64,000 bases of DNA from Comamonas odontotermitis (GCF_014207855.1 NZ_JACHKZ010000010.1:88206-152205); one strand, 5' to 3'. Shown: positions 8,331 through 19,547, counted from the first letter of the stretch. The notes: a model not told the origin generated them from the sequence alone. Numbers and translations: made by a program.

Positions 8331-9980
8331 ATGCACAGCCTCGTCACTGCGCGGGCGGCGCCTGCCCGTTTTGCATGGGCCACCGAGGTCAGGGTTGGTT
8401 TGTGGGTTGGCGTCTGGCTGCTGGCGCTGGCCTGGGTGCGGCCACTCAGCGATCCAGATGAAGGGCGTTACGCAGTAGCCGCTTTGGAGATGCTGCGCAG
8501 CGGCGATTGGATAACGCCTTCGCTCAATGGCCTGCCTTTCTTTCACAAGCCTCCGCTTTACTATTGGCTTGCGGCGCTGGGCTTTGAGGTTGCTGGCGTG
8601 CATGAATGGGTGGCGCGCCTGCCTTCCTTGCTGGGGGCCTGGGTGGCTGCCATGGCCTTGTTTACCTTGCTCAAGCGCTGTGCGAGCCAGGCCGTTGCTG
8701 TTGCAGCGGCTGTGGTGTTGGTCACCATGCCTTATGTCTATCTGGCGGCGCAATACGCCAATATGGATATGCTGCTGGCAGGATGCTTGACCGCCTGCAT
8801 CTGCTGCGCAGCCATCGCCACGCTGCAGGCGGGTAAAGGGGAGGGGCGGCGGCCCTGGATGGTTTGGTTGGCAGGCGCAGGCGTATGGGCTGCAATGGGA
8901 TTCTTGGCCAAAGGCCTCATCGCCCTGGTGCTGCCTGGGCTGGTTTGGGCGATTTGGCTCGTGTGGGAGAGGCGCTGGCGCCAGTGGTGGTTGCCCCTGC
9001 ATGGGACTGCATGGGTGCCGGTGCTGTTGATTGCGGGGCCCTGGGTGTGGATGGCGCAGCAGCGCCATGGCGGGTTTTTTCACTATTTCTTTGTCACGCA
9101 GCACTTCCAGCGCTACACCGGTACCACGTTCAACAACCCGCAACCCTGGTGGTTCTATGGCGCGGTGATTGCATTGGCTGCCTTGCCCTGGACTGGCTGG
9201 GCGCTGGCTGCCGGCTGGCGCTGCTACAAGCGTGAACCAGGAGCGGCAGGTGGCCACATCGTCAGTCTTGCTACAGCGGCGCACGGTGCCCTGACTGCCG
9301 GGGCTCCATCCGCCGCGATCCGTAGCCTGGACCGGTTGATGCTGGCCTGGTTTGCGGTGGTGGTGGTTTTTTTCTCTGTGCCCCACAGCAAGATTGTTGG
9401 CTACGTGCTGCCTGCATTGCCTCCCTTGGCCTACGGCGTGGTACGCGTCGTGCTGGCAGCTGGCTGGCAGCGGCATGGGCGACCAGTTGCAGGCGTGGCA
9501 GCTGCGCTGTGTGTGACGCTGGGCCTGGTGTTGGGCACCGTGGCCGTCCCTGCCAAGGCCCGGTGGCGCACTCTGCGCGCCTTGCCGGTGCAGGCGGCAG
9601 ACCGGTTGGTGATGCTGGAGCATCTGTACTACGAGGTTCCCTTTTACCTGCCCGCCATGCAGCCCCCTCTGGTGGTGGATAACTGGCAGGCCGGTGACGG
9701 CCATGGGGCCGACAACTGGAAGAAGGAATTGACGGATGCGGCCGAATTTGATCCGCAGCGAGGCAGCACTGTGCTGCTGGATGCACAGTCACTGCAGGCT
9801 TATGCATGTGCCCATCCGCGGCAGCACTTGTGGATCATTGGCACGGCGGAAGCCGCGCAGCGCCAATGGCGAGCTTTGCAAGGCGAGGCTCCGGCGCTGC
9901 TCCTGGGTAGTACGCGGGTGTGGCAGATGACTGCGGGCCAGGCCTGTACCGGATTACAGGGCAGGGCTGTCAGCAACTGA
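8331..9980 (+). CDS. ArnT-like membrane glycosyltransferase (GT83/PMT superfamily)
   Basis: A 549-aa polytopic membrane protein. The first periplasmic loop carries the signature DPDEGRYA (Asp and Glu of the GT-C catalytic site) and then FFHKPPLYYWL, both typical of ArnT-like transferases that move a sugar from undecaprenyl phosphate to lipid A or another acceptor. About ten to twelve hydrophobic helices follow, and the C-terminal part (after about 420) is a soluble periplasmic domain. It is coupled to the PAP2 phosphatase gene with a 3-base gap. No aminoarabinose synthesis genes are in view, so the donor sugar is unknown. Confidence 0.85.
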   Translation: MHSLVTARAAPARFAWATEVRVGLWVGVWLLALAWVRPLSDPDEGRYAVAALEMLRSGDWITPSLNGLPFFHKPPLYYWLAALGFEVAGVHEWVARLPSLLGAWVAAMALFTLLKRCASQAVAVAAAVVLVTMPYVYLAAQYANMDMLLAGCLTACICCAAIATLQAGKGEGRRPWMVWLAGAGVWAAMGFLAKGLIALVLPGLVWAIWLVWERRWRQWWLPLHGTAWVPVLLIAGPWVWMAQQRHGGFFHYFFVTQHFQRYTGTTFNNPQPWWFYGAVIALAALPWTGWALAAGWRCYKREPGAAGGHIVSLATAAHGALTAGAPSAAIRSLDRLMLAWFAVVVVFFSVPHSKIVGYVLPALPPLAYGVVRVVLAAGWQRHGRPVAGVAAALCVTLGLVLGTVAVPAKARWRTLRALPVQAADRLVMLEHLYYEVPFYLPAMQPPLVVDNWQAGDGHGADNWKKELTDAAEFDPQRGSTVLLDAQSLQAYACAHPRQHLWIIGTAEAAQRQWRALQGEAPALLLGSTRVWQMTAGQACTGLQGRAVSN

Positions 9981-10079
9981 GATGCGTGCGGCAATGCTTT
10001 TCGCTTTTGCCTACACGGCGGGTCACAAACAAGGGGTATAACCACAAGACTTCATCCCCTGCATGTCTGGAAAGTGAGA

Positions 10080-10643
10080 ATGACCGTGGAAAAACTGAAA
10101 ATCGGCGTGATCGTTGGCAGCAATAGCAAGGCATCGATCAATCTACAACTGGCGCACGGCCTCGTGAATCTCGCAAAAGACAAGGCCGATTTCGAGTTTC
10201 TCGATCTGAGTGCTTTGCCGTTTTACAACCGGGACAGTGATGCCGATAGCTATCCGGCTGCATTTACGGCTTTCAAAGACAAGGTGCGCAGCAAAAATGG
10301 CATTTTGCTGGTAACGCCGGAGCACAACCGCTCCGTGCCCGCGTACCTGAAAAATGCCCTCGATGGCGCCAGCCGACCCTATGGAGCCAGTGCCTGGTCG
10401 GGCATTCCCGCCGGTGTCATCGGTACTTCGCCCGGCGGCCCTGGTACAGCGATGGCGCAGCAGCATTTGCGCAATATTCTGGTCTTTCTGGATATGCCAG
10501 CCATGGCTCAGCCAGAGGGCTTCATCCGCTGGACGGAGGGTTTGGTAGATGCACAGGGGCAGGTTGCCGCAGCGAGCAGGGATTTCCTGAGCAGCTACAT
10601 GGACAAGTTCCTGGCCTGGGTGGCGCTGCACCAGAAAAAGTAG
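10080..10643 (+). CDS. NADPH-dependent FMN reductase-family protein
   Basis: A 187-aa flavodoxin-fold oxidoreductase of the NADPH-dependent FMN reductase group. The N-terminal phosphate-binding loop is GVIVGSNSKASIN and the flavin-contact block is TPEHNRSVPAYLKNALD. Family members reduce FMN, quinones or azo dyes with NAD(P)H. Start choice is open: GTG at 10074 and ATG at 10080 are two codons apart; the ATG is preferred. It is monocistronic with a 100-base gap on both sides. Confidence 0.85.
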   Translation: MTVEKLKIGVIVGSNSKASINLQLAHGLVNLAKDKADFEFLDLSALPFYNRDSDADSYPAAFTAFKDKVRSKNGILLVTPEHNRSVPAYLKNALDGASRPYGASAWSGIPAGVIGTSPGGPGTAMAQQHLRNILVFLDMPAMAQPEGFIRWTEGLVDAQGQVAAASRDFLSSYMDKFLAWVALHQKK

Positions 10644-10754
10644 GCCCTTGCCCCTACAAGGAATGCGCGGTGGCTGCTGATACGATGCAGCCGCCTTTTT
10701 CTTTTTGCACCTGCACCGACTGTTTGGACACTTTGTGTTTGCTGGACTCCTGCC

Positions 10755-11414
10755 ATGCTGAATTTGCCTCTCACCCATTTGTACCGCGCTGCCGATCCTT
10801 CCGAACCCCAACCCTGGCTGCTGGTGCTGATGCACGGCGTGGGCAGCAACGAGCAGGATCTGTTCGGGCTGGCAGACTTGGTGCCGCGATCCTTCCATGT
10901 GCTGAGCTTGCGCGCGCCATATGCCATGGCTGCGCAGATGTACGCCTGGTTCCAGTTCGGTGTCAATCCTGATGGCAGCCGCATCATTGATGTTGCGCAG
11001 GAGCGCGCCAGCCGTGCGCTGGTGGAGCAGACCTGCCGTGAAGCCTGCGTTCAGTTGGATGTGCCCGCGGAGCGGGTGGTTGTAGGAGGCTTCAGCCAAG
11101 GAGGCATCATGTCGCTGTCTGTGCTGCTGACGCAGCCCGCGTTGCTCAAAGCGGTTCTGGTATGGCACAGCCGCCTGCTGCCGGAGATTGCCGGTGAAGA
11201 GGCGCCAGCAGCCGCGCTGGCCGGGCATCAGGCATGGGTAAGCCATGGCAGTGCTGACAACGTCATTCCCTTGCAGCAGGCCCATGCCATTCGCGCACGT
11301 CTGCAGGCCACCCCGGTGGATTTGGTCTACCGCGAATACCCTTGCCAGCACAATCTGCATCCGGAGGAACTGAGAGACAGCATGCAGTGGCTGCATTCGC
11401 TGGCCAAGGGGTAG
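10755..11414 (+). CDS. Phospholipase/carboxylesterase family alpha/beta hydrolase
   Basis: A 219-aa serine hydrolase of the Abhydrolase_2/YpfH type. The strand-loop LLVLMHGVGSNEQD gives the oxyanion site, the nucleophile elbow is VGGFSQGGIMS (Ser about 114), and the acid and histidine lie in HGSADNVIP and YPCQHNLHPEE. Substrates are probably short acyl esters; the exact one cannot be inferred. The gene is convergent with mtfA, with only about 17 bases between stops. Confidence 0.85.
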   Translation: MLNLPLTHLYRAADPSEPQPWLLVLMHGVGSNEQDLFGLADLVPRSFHVLSLRAPYAMAAQMYAWFQFGVNPDGSRIIDVAQERASRALVEQTCREACVQLDVPAERVVVGGFSQGGIMSLSVLLTQPALLKAVLVWHSRLLPEIAGEEAPAAALAGHQAWVSHGSADNVIPLQQAHAIRARLQATPVDLVYREYPCQHNLHPEELRDSMQWLHSLAKG

Positions 11415-11431
11415 CCCTTGGGTGTAGGCTT

Positions 11432-12268
11432 TTATGGGTGAAGTGGCGGTGTCGGCCAATGAAACAGTCCCGCGAGCATGCGGTCGAGTTGTGGCCACTC
11501 GTGCGCAAAGCGCCCGCGGTTGACAAAAAAAGCCTCGCAGGCCACGGCAAAAAACTCGGCAGGGGCTGTGGCGCCATAAGCGTCGAGCCAGGGCGCTGTT
11601 TCACCAAAACGCTCCGCCTTGGTGATGGCGTGGCGAAATTGTTCGAAGGCCTGGGTCCAGGTATGCTCCCACGCCTTGCGCGCTTCTGCTGCGGCCTGGA
11701 TGCCTAAAAAACCGGCTGGCAGGGCAGGGTAGCCGTCTGCGCCACCATTGCGCATGTCGATCTTGTGGCAGAACTCGTGGATCACCACGCTGGTGCCGCG
11801 CTCGGCCTGTGCAGTGGGGTTCTGATCGATGGCTGCCCAACTCAGGGTCACTGGGCCGCGTTCCATGGCCTCGCCCTCCAGCATCATGCGGCGCTGCGAT
11901 ACCAGCCCCGCGCCTTCATGCACGTCGCGCGTTGCCACCATGGTGCCGGGGTGCACCACGATGCCGACGAAGTCATCGTAGAGTGCAATGGCCCGACTGG
12001 CATCGCCACGGTACAGCAGGGGCACGCAGGCCTGCGCTGCGATGGTCAAGGCCATGCGATCGTCCACCACCAGACCGTTGGCTCCCGAGAACTGTTTGTT
12101 GTGCAGAAACAGGGCACTGAGCGCACGCAGCTTGGATTTTTCTTCCAGCGACAGGGCCTGCAAAAAGGGATGGCGCTGCAACACATGCAGCCAGAGCGAT
12201 GAGGGAATCTCGGGCACGGGCCGCACCCGTGCACGCAACTTCAACCAGGTGCGTCGCCACCAGGCCAT
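11432..12268 (-). CDS. mtfA: MtfA-like zinc metallopeptidase
   Basis: A 278-aa protein of peptidase family M90. The zinc motif HEFCH (H164, E165, H168) is followed by a third-ligand region AEFFAVACEAFF near residue 235. In E. coli MtfA (YeeI) binds the glucose-PTS repressor Mlc and has aminopeptidase activity; whether that partner exists here is unknown. The stop is only a few bases from the start of the region used by lpxH (12272), so mtfA is the downstream gene of an lpxH-mtfA pair. Confidence 0.9.
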   Translation of the reverse strand: MAWWRRTWLKLRARVRPVPEIPSSLWLHVLQRHPFLQALSLEEKSKLRALSALFLHNKQFSGANGLVVDDRMALTIAAQACVPLLYRGDASRAIALYDDFVGIVVHPGTMVATRDVHEGAGLVSQRRMMLEGEAMERGPVTLSWAAIDQNPTAQAERGTSVVIHEFCHKIDMRNGGADGYPALPAGFLGIQAAAEARKAWEHTWTQAFEQFRHAITKAERFGETAPWLDAYGATAPAEFFAVACEAFFVNRGRFAHEWPQLDRMLAGLFHWPTPPLHP

Positions 12269-12271
12269 GGC

Positions 12272-13132
12272 TTAGCGTTGGAGCCCTGGCGGATGTGCCA
12301 GATAATCTGCCAGAGGCAGGCGTTGCAGGCCGGATGCATCGATACGCAGCACCTCGGCACGTGCCTGCGCAGGCTCCAGATCCGTGTCCCAATCGGTCAG
12401 TACGATCCGCTTGTGCGAGTCGTCCAGCGCGTGAACGGCAGGTCGGTGCGTATGGCCATGGATCAGCGTCGAGGCGCTCGCCCGCTGCAACCATTCCAGC
12501 GCTGCGGCATGGTCGACATCGGCGGTGATGATTTCACGCATTTTTCGCGCTTCGCTCTCGCTGCGCATGCTGCCAGCCAATTGGCGCCGCTGCGCCAGAG
12601 GCTGGGCCAGCAGTTGCTGTTGCCAGGCAGGGCTGCGGGCCAGCGTACGAAAGCGCTGGTAATCAGCATCATCCACGCACAGAGCGTCGCCATGGCTCAG
12701 CAGCCAGCGTTGGCCCGCAAAGTTCAGGCAAGTGGGATCTGTCAGCAGTTGCACGCCGCAGCGCTGCGCAAAATGCGAGCCCACCAGAAAATCGCGGTTC
12801 CCGTGAATGAAAAAAAGAGAGCGCTTGGCACTTGCCTGGTGAAGGATTGAAGCACATTGGGCCTCAAAACTACCCGGTTCATCGAGTGCGTCATCGCCTA
12901 CCCAGGCTTCAAAGAGATCGCCCAGCATAAAGATCGCATCTGCCGTGCTGGCTTGCAGGTATTGCTGCCAACTGGCATGGGTAGCGGGCAGTTGGGGCTG
13001 CAGATGCAGGTCGGAGATGAACTCCACACTGCGCCATGAAGATGGCGCCACCAGGTGCCCGATAGCCGTTTGCGCCAGCGCTGCTCGCACTGTTGCGGCG
13101 CTGGCGGAGGGCAATGGGGTCGGACTATCCAT
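12272..13132 (-). CDS. lpxH: UDP-2,3-diacylglucosamine diphosphatase LpxH
   Basis: A 286-aa calcineurin-like phosphoesterase that hydrolyses UDP-2,3-diacylglucosamine to lipid X in lipid A synthesis at the inner membrane. All metal-binding blocks are present: FISDLHL, LGDLFEAWVGDD, HGNRDF, LSHGD and GHTHRP. It has about 35 residues before the first block, longer than E. coli LpxH (240 aa); the true start could be one of the later codons. It follows the cyclophilin genes on the same strand and ends 3 bases before mtfA. Confidence 0.93.
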   Translation of the reverse strand: MDSPTPLPSASAATVRAALAQTAIGHLVAPSSWRSVEFISDLHLQPQLPATHASWQQYLQASTADAIFMLGDLFEAWVGDDALDEPGSFEAQCASILHQASAKRSLFFIHGNRDFLVGSHFAQRCGVQLLTDPTCLNFAGQRWLLSHGDALCVDDADYQRFRTLARSPAWQQQLLAQPLAQRRQLAGSMRSESEARKMREIITADVDHAAALEWLQRASASTLIHGHTHRPAVHALDDSHKRIVLTDWDTDLEPAQARAEVLRIDASGLQRLPLADYLAHPPGLQR

Positions 13133-13163
13133 GCGAGCCTGGTGATGTGATCGGAGTCCTGAA

Positions 13164-13670
13164 TTACAGGGCTACGGCCTTTTCGATCACGATTTCGTCC
13201 TTGGGCACATCCTGGTGCATGCCCTTGGATCCTGTTTTGACGCCCTTCATCTTGTCGACCAGGTCGTTGCCCTTGACCACCTTGCCGAACACGGCATAGC
13301 CCCAGCCGCTGGGCGTAGGCGAAGTGTGGTTCAGGAAATCGTTCTTGGCCACGTTGATGAAGAATTGGGCCGTTGCCGAGTGCGGATCGCTGGTACGGGC
13401 CATGGCAATCGTGTACTGGTCGTTCTTCAGGCCGTTCTTGGCTTCGTTTTCGATAGGAGCCTGTGTGGGCTTCTGGTCCATGCCAGAGGCAAAGCCGCCA
13501 CCCTGGATCATGAAGCCATTGATCACACGGTGAAAGATCGTGCCGTCATAGTGGCCGCTCTTGACGTAGGCCAGAAAGTTCTCGGCGGACTTGGGCGCCT
13601 TGTCTGCGTCCAGCTCCAGCGTGATCACGCCGTAGTCCTTGATGTGCAGTTCGACTTGGGGGTTGCTCAT
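13164..13670 (-). CDS. ppiB: Cytoplasmic peptidyl-prolyl isomerase (cyclophilin, PpiB-like)
   Basis: A 168-aa cyclophilin without a signal peptide. The catalytic face is visible in [15 protein letters not shown] and the downstream block [18 protein letters not shown]. It catalyses cis-trans isomerisation of proline peptide bonds in the cytoplasm. Its neighbour 13740-14333 encodes a periplasmic paralogue, so the two are probably a tandem duplication that diverged in location. The start ATG is at 13670. Confidence 0.93.
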   Translation of the reverse strand: MSNPQVELHIKDYGVITLELDADKAPKSAENFLAYVKSGHYDGTIFHRVINGFMIQGGGFASGMDQKPTQAPIENEAKNGLKNDQYTIAMARTSDPHSATAQFFINVAKNDFLNHTSPTPSGWGYAVFGKVVKGNDLVDKMKGVKTGSKGMHQDVPKDEIVIEKAVAL

Positions 13671-13739
13671 GGTATGTTTTCCTGTAGAGAAAGGGAGGAG
13701 GGGACAGGCTGCATGGCGCAGCCCGTGCGAGCCTGTACG

Positions 13740-14333
13740 TTACTTGACGATAGTGGCCGATTTGATGACGACCGGAGTTTTTGGGACGTTCTGGTGCGGG
13801 CCCGCGTTGCCGGTTTCGACGGCCTTGATCTTGTCCACCACGTCGGTGCCGCTGATCACCTTGCCAAATACGGCATAGCCATGGCCATCAGGGCTCGGTG
13901 CATTGAGCATGTCATTGTTCTTCACGTTGATGAAGAACTGCGAGGTAGCCGAATCTGGATTGCCGGTGCGCGCCATGGCGATGGTGTAAGTGTCGTTCTT
14001 CAGGCCGTTTGAGGCCTCAAGCGGAATTGGAGCGCGCGTAGGCTTTTGCTGCATCTCGGGCGTGAAGCCGCCGCCCTGGATCATGAAACCATTGATGACC
14101 CGGTGGAAAACGGTGCCGTCATAGAACTTGTCATTGACGTACTGCACGAAATTGGCCACGGTCTTGGGGGCCTTTTCTGCATTCAGCTCGACCACGATGT
14201 CGCCCATGGAGGTGGCGATCTTCACCTTGGGGTTGTCTGCAGCCTGCGCATGGCCGGCAAAGAACAGCGTGCTTGCCAACACCATGCCGCCTGCGCGGGC
14301 CATGATGGAGAGGGTTTGTCGTTTGTTGGGCAT
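13740..14333 (-). CDS. ppiA: Periplasmic peptidyl-prolyl isomerase (cyclophilin, PpiA-like)
   Basis: A 197-aa cyclophilin with a Sec signal peptide ending near residue 31 (SIMARAGGMVLASTLFFAGH, cleavage after AQA). The catalytic blocks [15 protein letters not shown] and AMARTGNPDSATSQFFIN are nearly the same as in the adjacent cytoplasmic copy. The protein probably assists folding of periplasmic and outer-membrane proteins. It is separated by about 70 bases from ppiB. Confidence 0.93.
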   Translation of the reverse strand: MPNKRQTLSIMARAGGMVLASTLFFAGHAQAADNPKVKIATSMGDIVVELNAEKAPKTVANFVQYVNDKFYDGTVFHRVINGFMIQGGGFTPEMQQKPTRAPIPLEASNGLKNDTYTIAMARTGNPDSATSQFFINVKNNDMLNAPSPDGHGYAVFGKVISGTDVVDKIKAVETGNAGPHQNVPKTPVVIKSATIVK

Positions 14334-14461
14334 CTGTATCCTTTCAAGGGTCAGTGAAGAACGCTACAGGCGCCGACAACGCAGCACCATGCAAACATGG
14401 TTGAACAGGCCTGCGTTGCATCGACATAAGGGCAATGTACGCAGGATTCAAGCGGGGGCAG

Positions 14462-15058
14462 CTACTTTTTTGTTGCTGGCGTAGCCGCTGGCGCCATTGC
14501 TCCGGCTGCATTGGCTGGCTGCGCACGCGTCACCAAGAGGCGCAGTGCGCTGATCTTGGGTTGCAGGCGCGTCTGCTCTGCCGGCGCCAGCGTACCGGCC
14601 TGGCTCAAGGCCTTCTCTGCGAGGCGGATGTAGATATCGCCCAGATTCTCGTAGGCCGTGGCGTAGCTGGGGTTGGCTCGGATGGCGTCTTGCAGCGCGC
14701 GGCTGGCCTTTTCCAGTTCGTTGCCCTGCGCGTAGAGCACGGCGAGATTGTTATAGGGTTCGGGCAGTTCGGGGTATTCCTGCACCAGTTTTTCAAAGGT
14801 GGCGGTTGCCTGGGCCGCATGGCCCTCGTTCATATGGGCGAGGCCCTGCAAAAAGCGCCATTGGGGGTCACGTGGCGCATCCTTGATCTTGGCATCCAAT
14901 TGTTCCAGCGCCAGAGCAGACTGGCCCGACTGGATCAGCTTTTCTACCGCCGAATACTGGTCGGCATGGGCGAATCCACCACACAGGGCCAACGCAAGGA
15001 CCGCAGCACGGGGCAGCACAAAGGACGGAATGCAACTGACTAACTTCATAGGTTTCAA
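14462..15058 (-). CDS. Exported tetratricopeptide-repeat protein
   Basis: A 198-aa protein with a Sec signal peptide (hydrophobic 13-28, cleavage near AHA) and at least three TPR-like helical pairs, for example WRFLQGLAHMNEGHAAQATA and EPYNNLAVLYAQGNELEKA. It ends in an Ala/Pro-rich tail. TPR proteins of this kind are scaffolds in the periplasm; no partner is indicated. The start could be codon 1 (15058) or codon 4 (15049). It lies upstream of the cyclophilins on the same strand and diverges from cysS. Confidence 0.8.
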   Translation of the reverse strand: MKPMKLVSCIPSFVLPRAAVLALALCGGFAHADQYSAVEKLIQSGQSALALEQLDAKIKDAPRDPQWRFLQGLAHMNEGHAAQATATFEKLVQEYPELPEPYNNLAVLYAQGNELEKASRALQDAIRANPSYATAYENLGDIYIRLAEKALSQAGTLAPAEQTRLQPKISALRLLVTRAQPANAAGAMAPAATPATKK

Positions 15059-15268
15059 GCGCGGAGCGCGCGCAATCTGGAGCCTGCAGGCTTATACTGC
15101 AGCGCATTGTAGCTGAGGGGCGCCGCGCCCCTGGCCCGCCGCTGGCAACGGTTTGCTGCCGCACAGACATGGGTATCGGCTACCATAAAATGCCGGGCCA
15201 GGAGCCTTATGCAAGGCGCCACGGATTGCCGCTTGCAATCTTTCCAACCATTATCACGCTAGTTTTTC

Positions 15269-16654
<1,386 letters not shown>

Positions 16655-16715
16655 TGGACTGCTGCATTTTGAGAAAAAACGCTGCTTTGCATACTGCTGG
16701 CAAGCGTTAATTGCT

Positions 16716-17366
16716 ATGATTAATGTAGCAAACAAGCCGCTATCGGCAGAAGACTGGGCGGCTGCCTGCAAGCATCTGGTGCGCAAGGACCGGGTGCTTC
16801 GGCGGCTGATACCCGAACATGCGGGTCAATTGCTGCGTCGTGATGCGGATGGGTTTGCCCTGCTGGTACGCAGCGTGGTATGGCAGCAGTTGTCTGAACC
16901 AGCGGCGCAGCAGCTGTGGAGGCGCTATTTGGCGCTGCCGGGAGCCTGTACGGCCCAGGGGCTGCTCGCCACCAGCGATGATGCACTCAAGGCCATTCGC
17001 TTGCCACAGCGCAAGATCGGCTACCTGAAAGATCTGGCCCAATGGTTTGCGGCTTCCCCCAAGGATGCCCTGAGCTGGGTGGGCGACGATGACGATGCCG
17101 TGGCTGACACCTTGCTGGCTTTGCGGGGGATTGGGCGCTGGAATGCAGAGATGTTTCTGATCTTTCACCTGGGGCGACCCAATGTGCTGCCGCTGGATGA
17201 TGCAGCCCTGCAGGCGGGGATCAGTGCGCACTATTTTTCAGGGGACCCGGTCAGCCGCAGCGATGTGCGCGAGGTGGCGCAGGCTTGGCAACCGTGGAGC
17301 AGTGTGGGTGCCTGGCTGATCTGGCGCTCTCAGAATGCCATGCCGATGGCCTTGCATATGGATTGA
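16716..17366 (+). CDS. DNA-3-methyladenine glycosylase II-like (HhH-GPD)
   Basis: A 216-aa base-excision glycosylase of the HhH-GPD superfamily. The helix-hairpin-helix is LRGIGRWNAEMF and the catalytic aspartate follows in VLPLDDAALQ. It resembles AlkA-like 3-methyladenine glycosylases without the N-terminal AlkA domain. The start ATG at 16716 is preceded by an AT-rich stretch; no strong ribosome site is seen. It sits between cysS and accA on the same strand. Confidence 0.9.
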   Translation: MINVANKPLSAEDWAAACKHLVRKDRVLRRLIPEHAGQLLRRDADGFALLVRSVVWQQLSEPAAQQLWRRYLALPGACTAQGLLATSDDALKAIRLPQRKIGYLKDLAQWFAASPKDALSWVGDDDDAVADTLLALRGIGRWNAEMFLIFHLGRPNVLPLDDAALQAGISAHYFSGDPVSRSDVREVAQAWQPWSSVGAWLIWRSQNAMPMALHMD

Positions 17367-17445
17367 CTGGCGGTGGCCGCGTGCGGTTACACTGTCGGTC
17401 GTTTAGAGGCTGGCTGCCTGGCAGTTGCCCTCGAGGAGAATCATT

Positions 17446-18420
17446 TTGGCGAAAAGAACATTCCTGGATTTCGAGCAGCCGATTGCGGAGCTGGAAACCA
17501 AAATTGATGAACTGCGCTACGTGCAGAGCGAGAGCGCAGTCGATATCTCGGAAGAAATCGACCAGCTCAGCAAGAAGAGCCAGCAGCTGACCAAGGACAT
17601 CTATAGCGAGCTCACGCCTTGGCAAATCACCAAGATTGCCCGCCACCCCGAGCGCCCCTATACGCTGGATTACGTTGGTGAAATCTTTACCGACTTCATC
17701 GAAATGCATGGCGACCGTCACTTTGCGGACGACCAATCCATCGTGGGCGGGCTCGCGCGCTTCAACGGCAACCCCTGCATGGTGGTCGGCCACCAGAAAG
17801 GCCGCGATACCAAGGAGCGTACCTTGCGCAACTTCGGCATGAGCAAGCCCGAAGGCTATCGCAAGGCGCTGCGCCTGATGAAGACCGCAGAAAAGTTCAA
17901 GCTGCCGGTGTTCACCTTTGTCGACACGCCTGGCGCTTATCCCGGCATTGATGCCGAAGAACGCGGCCAATCAGAAGCCATTGGCCGCAACATCTTTGAA
18001 ATGGCGCAACTGGAAGTACCCATCATCTCCACCATCATCGGGGAAGGCGGCTCGGGCGGCGCACTGGGTATCTCCGTGGCCGACCAGGTACTGATGCTGC
18101 AGTATTCTGTGTATTCAACCATCAGCCCCGAAGGCTGCGCTTCCATCTTGTGGAAGACCAGCGAAAAGGCGCAGGAAGCCGCCGATGCCATGGGTATCAC
18201 CGCCCATCGCCTCAAGGCTTTGGGCCTGGTGGACAAGATCATCCATGAGCCCGTGGGTGGCGCGCACCGCGACCACAAGCAAATGGCAGCCTTACTCAAG
18301 CGCGGTCTGAGCGACGCCTATCGCCAATTGGCCGATCTGAAAACCAAGGACCTGCTGGATCGCCGTTACGAGCGCCTGCAAAGCTATGGTCGCTTCTCGG
18401 ACACCAAGGCCGAGAACTGA
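17446..18420 (+). CDS. accA: Acetyl-CoA carboxylase carboxyltransferase subunit alpha, TTG start
   Basis: A 324-aa AccA that, with AccD, transfers carboxyl from biotin to acetyl-CoA to make malonyl-CoA. The family N terminus [12 protein letters not shown], the central GDRHFADD and [20 protein letters not shown] and the GEGGSGGAL block are all present. The start is the TTG at 17446, preceded at seven bases by GAGGAGA; an upstream in-frame TTG (17425) would overlap that ribosome site. A terminator follows at 18452. Confidence 0.96.
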   Translation: MAKRTFLDFEQPIAELETKIDELRYVQSESAVDISEEIDQLSKKSQQLTKDIYSELTPWQITKIARHPERPYTLDYVGEIFTDFIEMHGDRHFADDQSIVGGLARFNGNPCMVVGHQKGRDTKERTLRNFGMSKPEGYRKALRLMKTAEKFKLPVFTFVDTPGAYPGIDAEERGQSEAIGRNIFEMAQLEVPIISTIIGEGGSGGALGISVADQVLMLQYSVYSTISPEGCASILWKTSEKAQEAADAMGITAHRLKALGLVDKIIHEPVGGAHRDHKQMAALLKRGLSDAYRQLADLKTKDLLDRRYERLQSYGRFSDTKAEN

Positions 18421-18451
18421 TGCAGTCCATGCGCTTGCACGGCACAGAAAA

Positions 18452-18475
18452 AGCCTCCCGGTGCGGAGGCTTTTT
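18452..18475 (+). terminator. Intrinsic terminator after accA
   Basis: AGCCTCC and GGAGGCT form a 7-bp stem with a 6-base loop, followed by TTTTT. It lies between accA and the GTG start of tilS. Confidence 0.8.
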
Positions 18476-18492
18476 GCTGTTGGGGGCCTGCT

Positions 18493-19470
18493 GTGGCTGA
18501 TCCTCGCATTCTGTCGGTGCTCGAAGGCTGGCGGCCCGCTTTGCCGCTGGCGGTGGCCTACAGCGGCGGAGCAGATTCAACCGCGCTGCTGTGGGCCTGT
18601 TCGCAGCGCTTTGCGGGCCAGGTGGCGGCCTTTCACATCAACCATGGTTTGCAGGCTGCAGCTACTGATTTTGCGATGCACTGCCAGCAGCAGTGCGCGG
18701 CTTGGGGCATTCCACTGCACATCGCCAGGGTGGCGGCACACAATGCACCAGGGCAAAGCCCGGAAGACGCTGCCCGGATCGCACGCTACAAGGCTTTGGA
18801 GCAGCTGGCGCACGCTGCTAATGCGCAAAATGCCATCCAAACAATAGTTTTGGCGCAGCATGCGGATGATCAAGTAGAGACCGTGTTGCTCGCGCTGTCG
18901 CGCGGCGCTGGCGTTGCGGGGCTCGCGGGTATGCGGCCCGCCTGGGAGCAGGATGGTGTGCGTTGGGAGCGGCCCTATCTGGCAGGGCGAGGGCAAATCG
19001 GCGGCGCACAAATCCGTGCCGATCTGCGGGCGCTTGGTATTGAATGGGTGGAAGACCCGACCAATGCCGACTTGGGCCTGACGCGCAATCGCATTCGTGC
19101 CCTGGTCGCGCCCGCGTTGGCACAGGCTTTTCCACAGTTTGCCAGCACGCTGGCACGAAGCGCCGCCAATGCCGCGCAGGCGGCTGAGTTACTGGATGAG
19201 TTGGCGCACATGGATTTGCAGGCAACAGGCAGACCGCCAGCCATCAAGGCGCTGCAGGCCTTGTCTGTGGCGCGCATGGGCAATGTGCTTCGCTACTGGC
19301 TGCGCATTGAGCATTGTCAAACTCCCAGTTCAGCGCAGCTTGCGCAACTGGTACAGCAGTTGCAGCATTGCACCACACGCGGCCACCAAATCCATCTAAA
19401 AGTGGGGCTCGGTACCATACAACGCCGCGGTGGGGTGATCGATTGGTACAATCCGTCGGTTTTGGTCTGA
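18493..19470 (+). CDS. tilS: tRNA(Ile) lysidine synthetase TilS (short form), GTG start
   Basis: A 325-aa PP-loop ATPase that modifies C34 of tRNA-Ile(CAU) to lysidine. The PP-loop AYSGGADSTALL is at 22-33, followed by HADDQVETVLLALSRGAG. E. coli TilS is 432 aa; this protein ends after the N-terminal domains and keeps little of the C-terminal tRNA-acceptor domains, as in many betaproteobacteria. The start GTG at 18493 is 18 bases past the accA terminator. The next gene, lysC, is 77 bases further. Confidence 0.92.
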   Translation: MADPRILSVLEGWRPALPLAVAYSGGADSTALLWACSQRFAGQVAAFHINHGLQAAATDFAMHCQQQCAAWGIPLHIARVAAHNAPGQSPEDAARIARYKALEQLAHAANAQNAIQTIVLAQHADDQVETVLLALSRGAGVAGLAGMRPAWEQDGVRWERPYLAGRGQIGGAQIRADLRALGIEWVEDPTNADLGLTRNRIRALVAPALAQAFPQFASTLARSAANAAQAAELLDELAHMDLQATGRPPAIKALQALSVARMGNVLRYWLRIEHCQTPSSAQLAQLVQQLQHCTTRGHQIHLKVGLGTIQRRGGVIDWYNPSVLV

Positions 19471-19547
19471 CTAATGTACGAATCCGACGGCGTGCCAAAA
19501 CACTTTGCATCAACGCCGAGTTTCGTGTTTCGTCATCGTGATATTCA

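Noticed and set aside
7596..9704. 702-codon minus-strand frame across the PAP2 and ArnT-like genes
   Set aside because: The plus strand carries two recognisable membrane enzymes with family motifs; the minus product is His/Gln/Pro-rich and resembles nothing.
18790..18860. A possible small palindromic repeat inside tilS similar to the tadA linker
   Set aside because: The likeness is only a few short words by eye; too weak to claim a shared repeat family.
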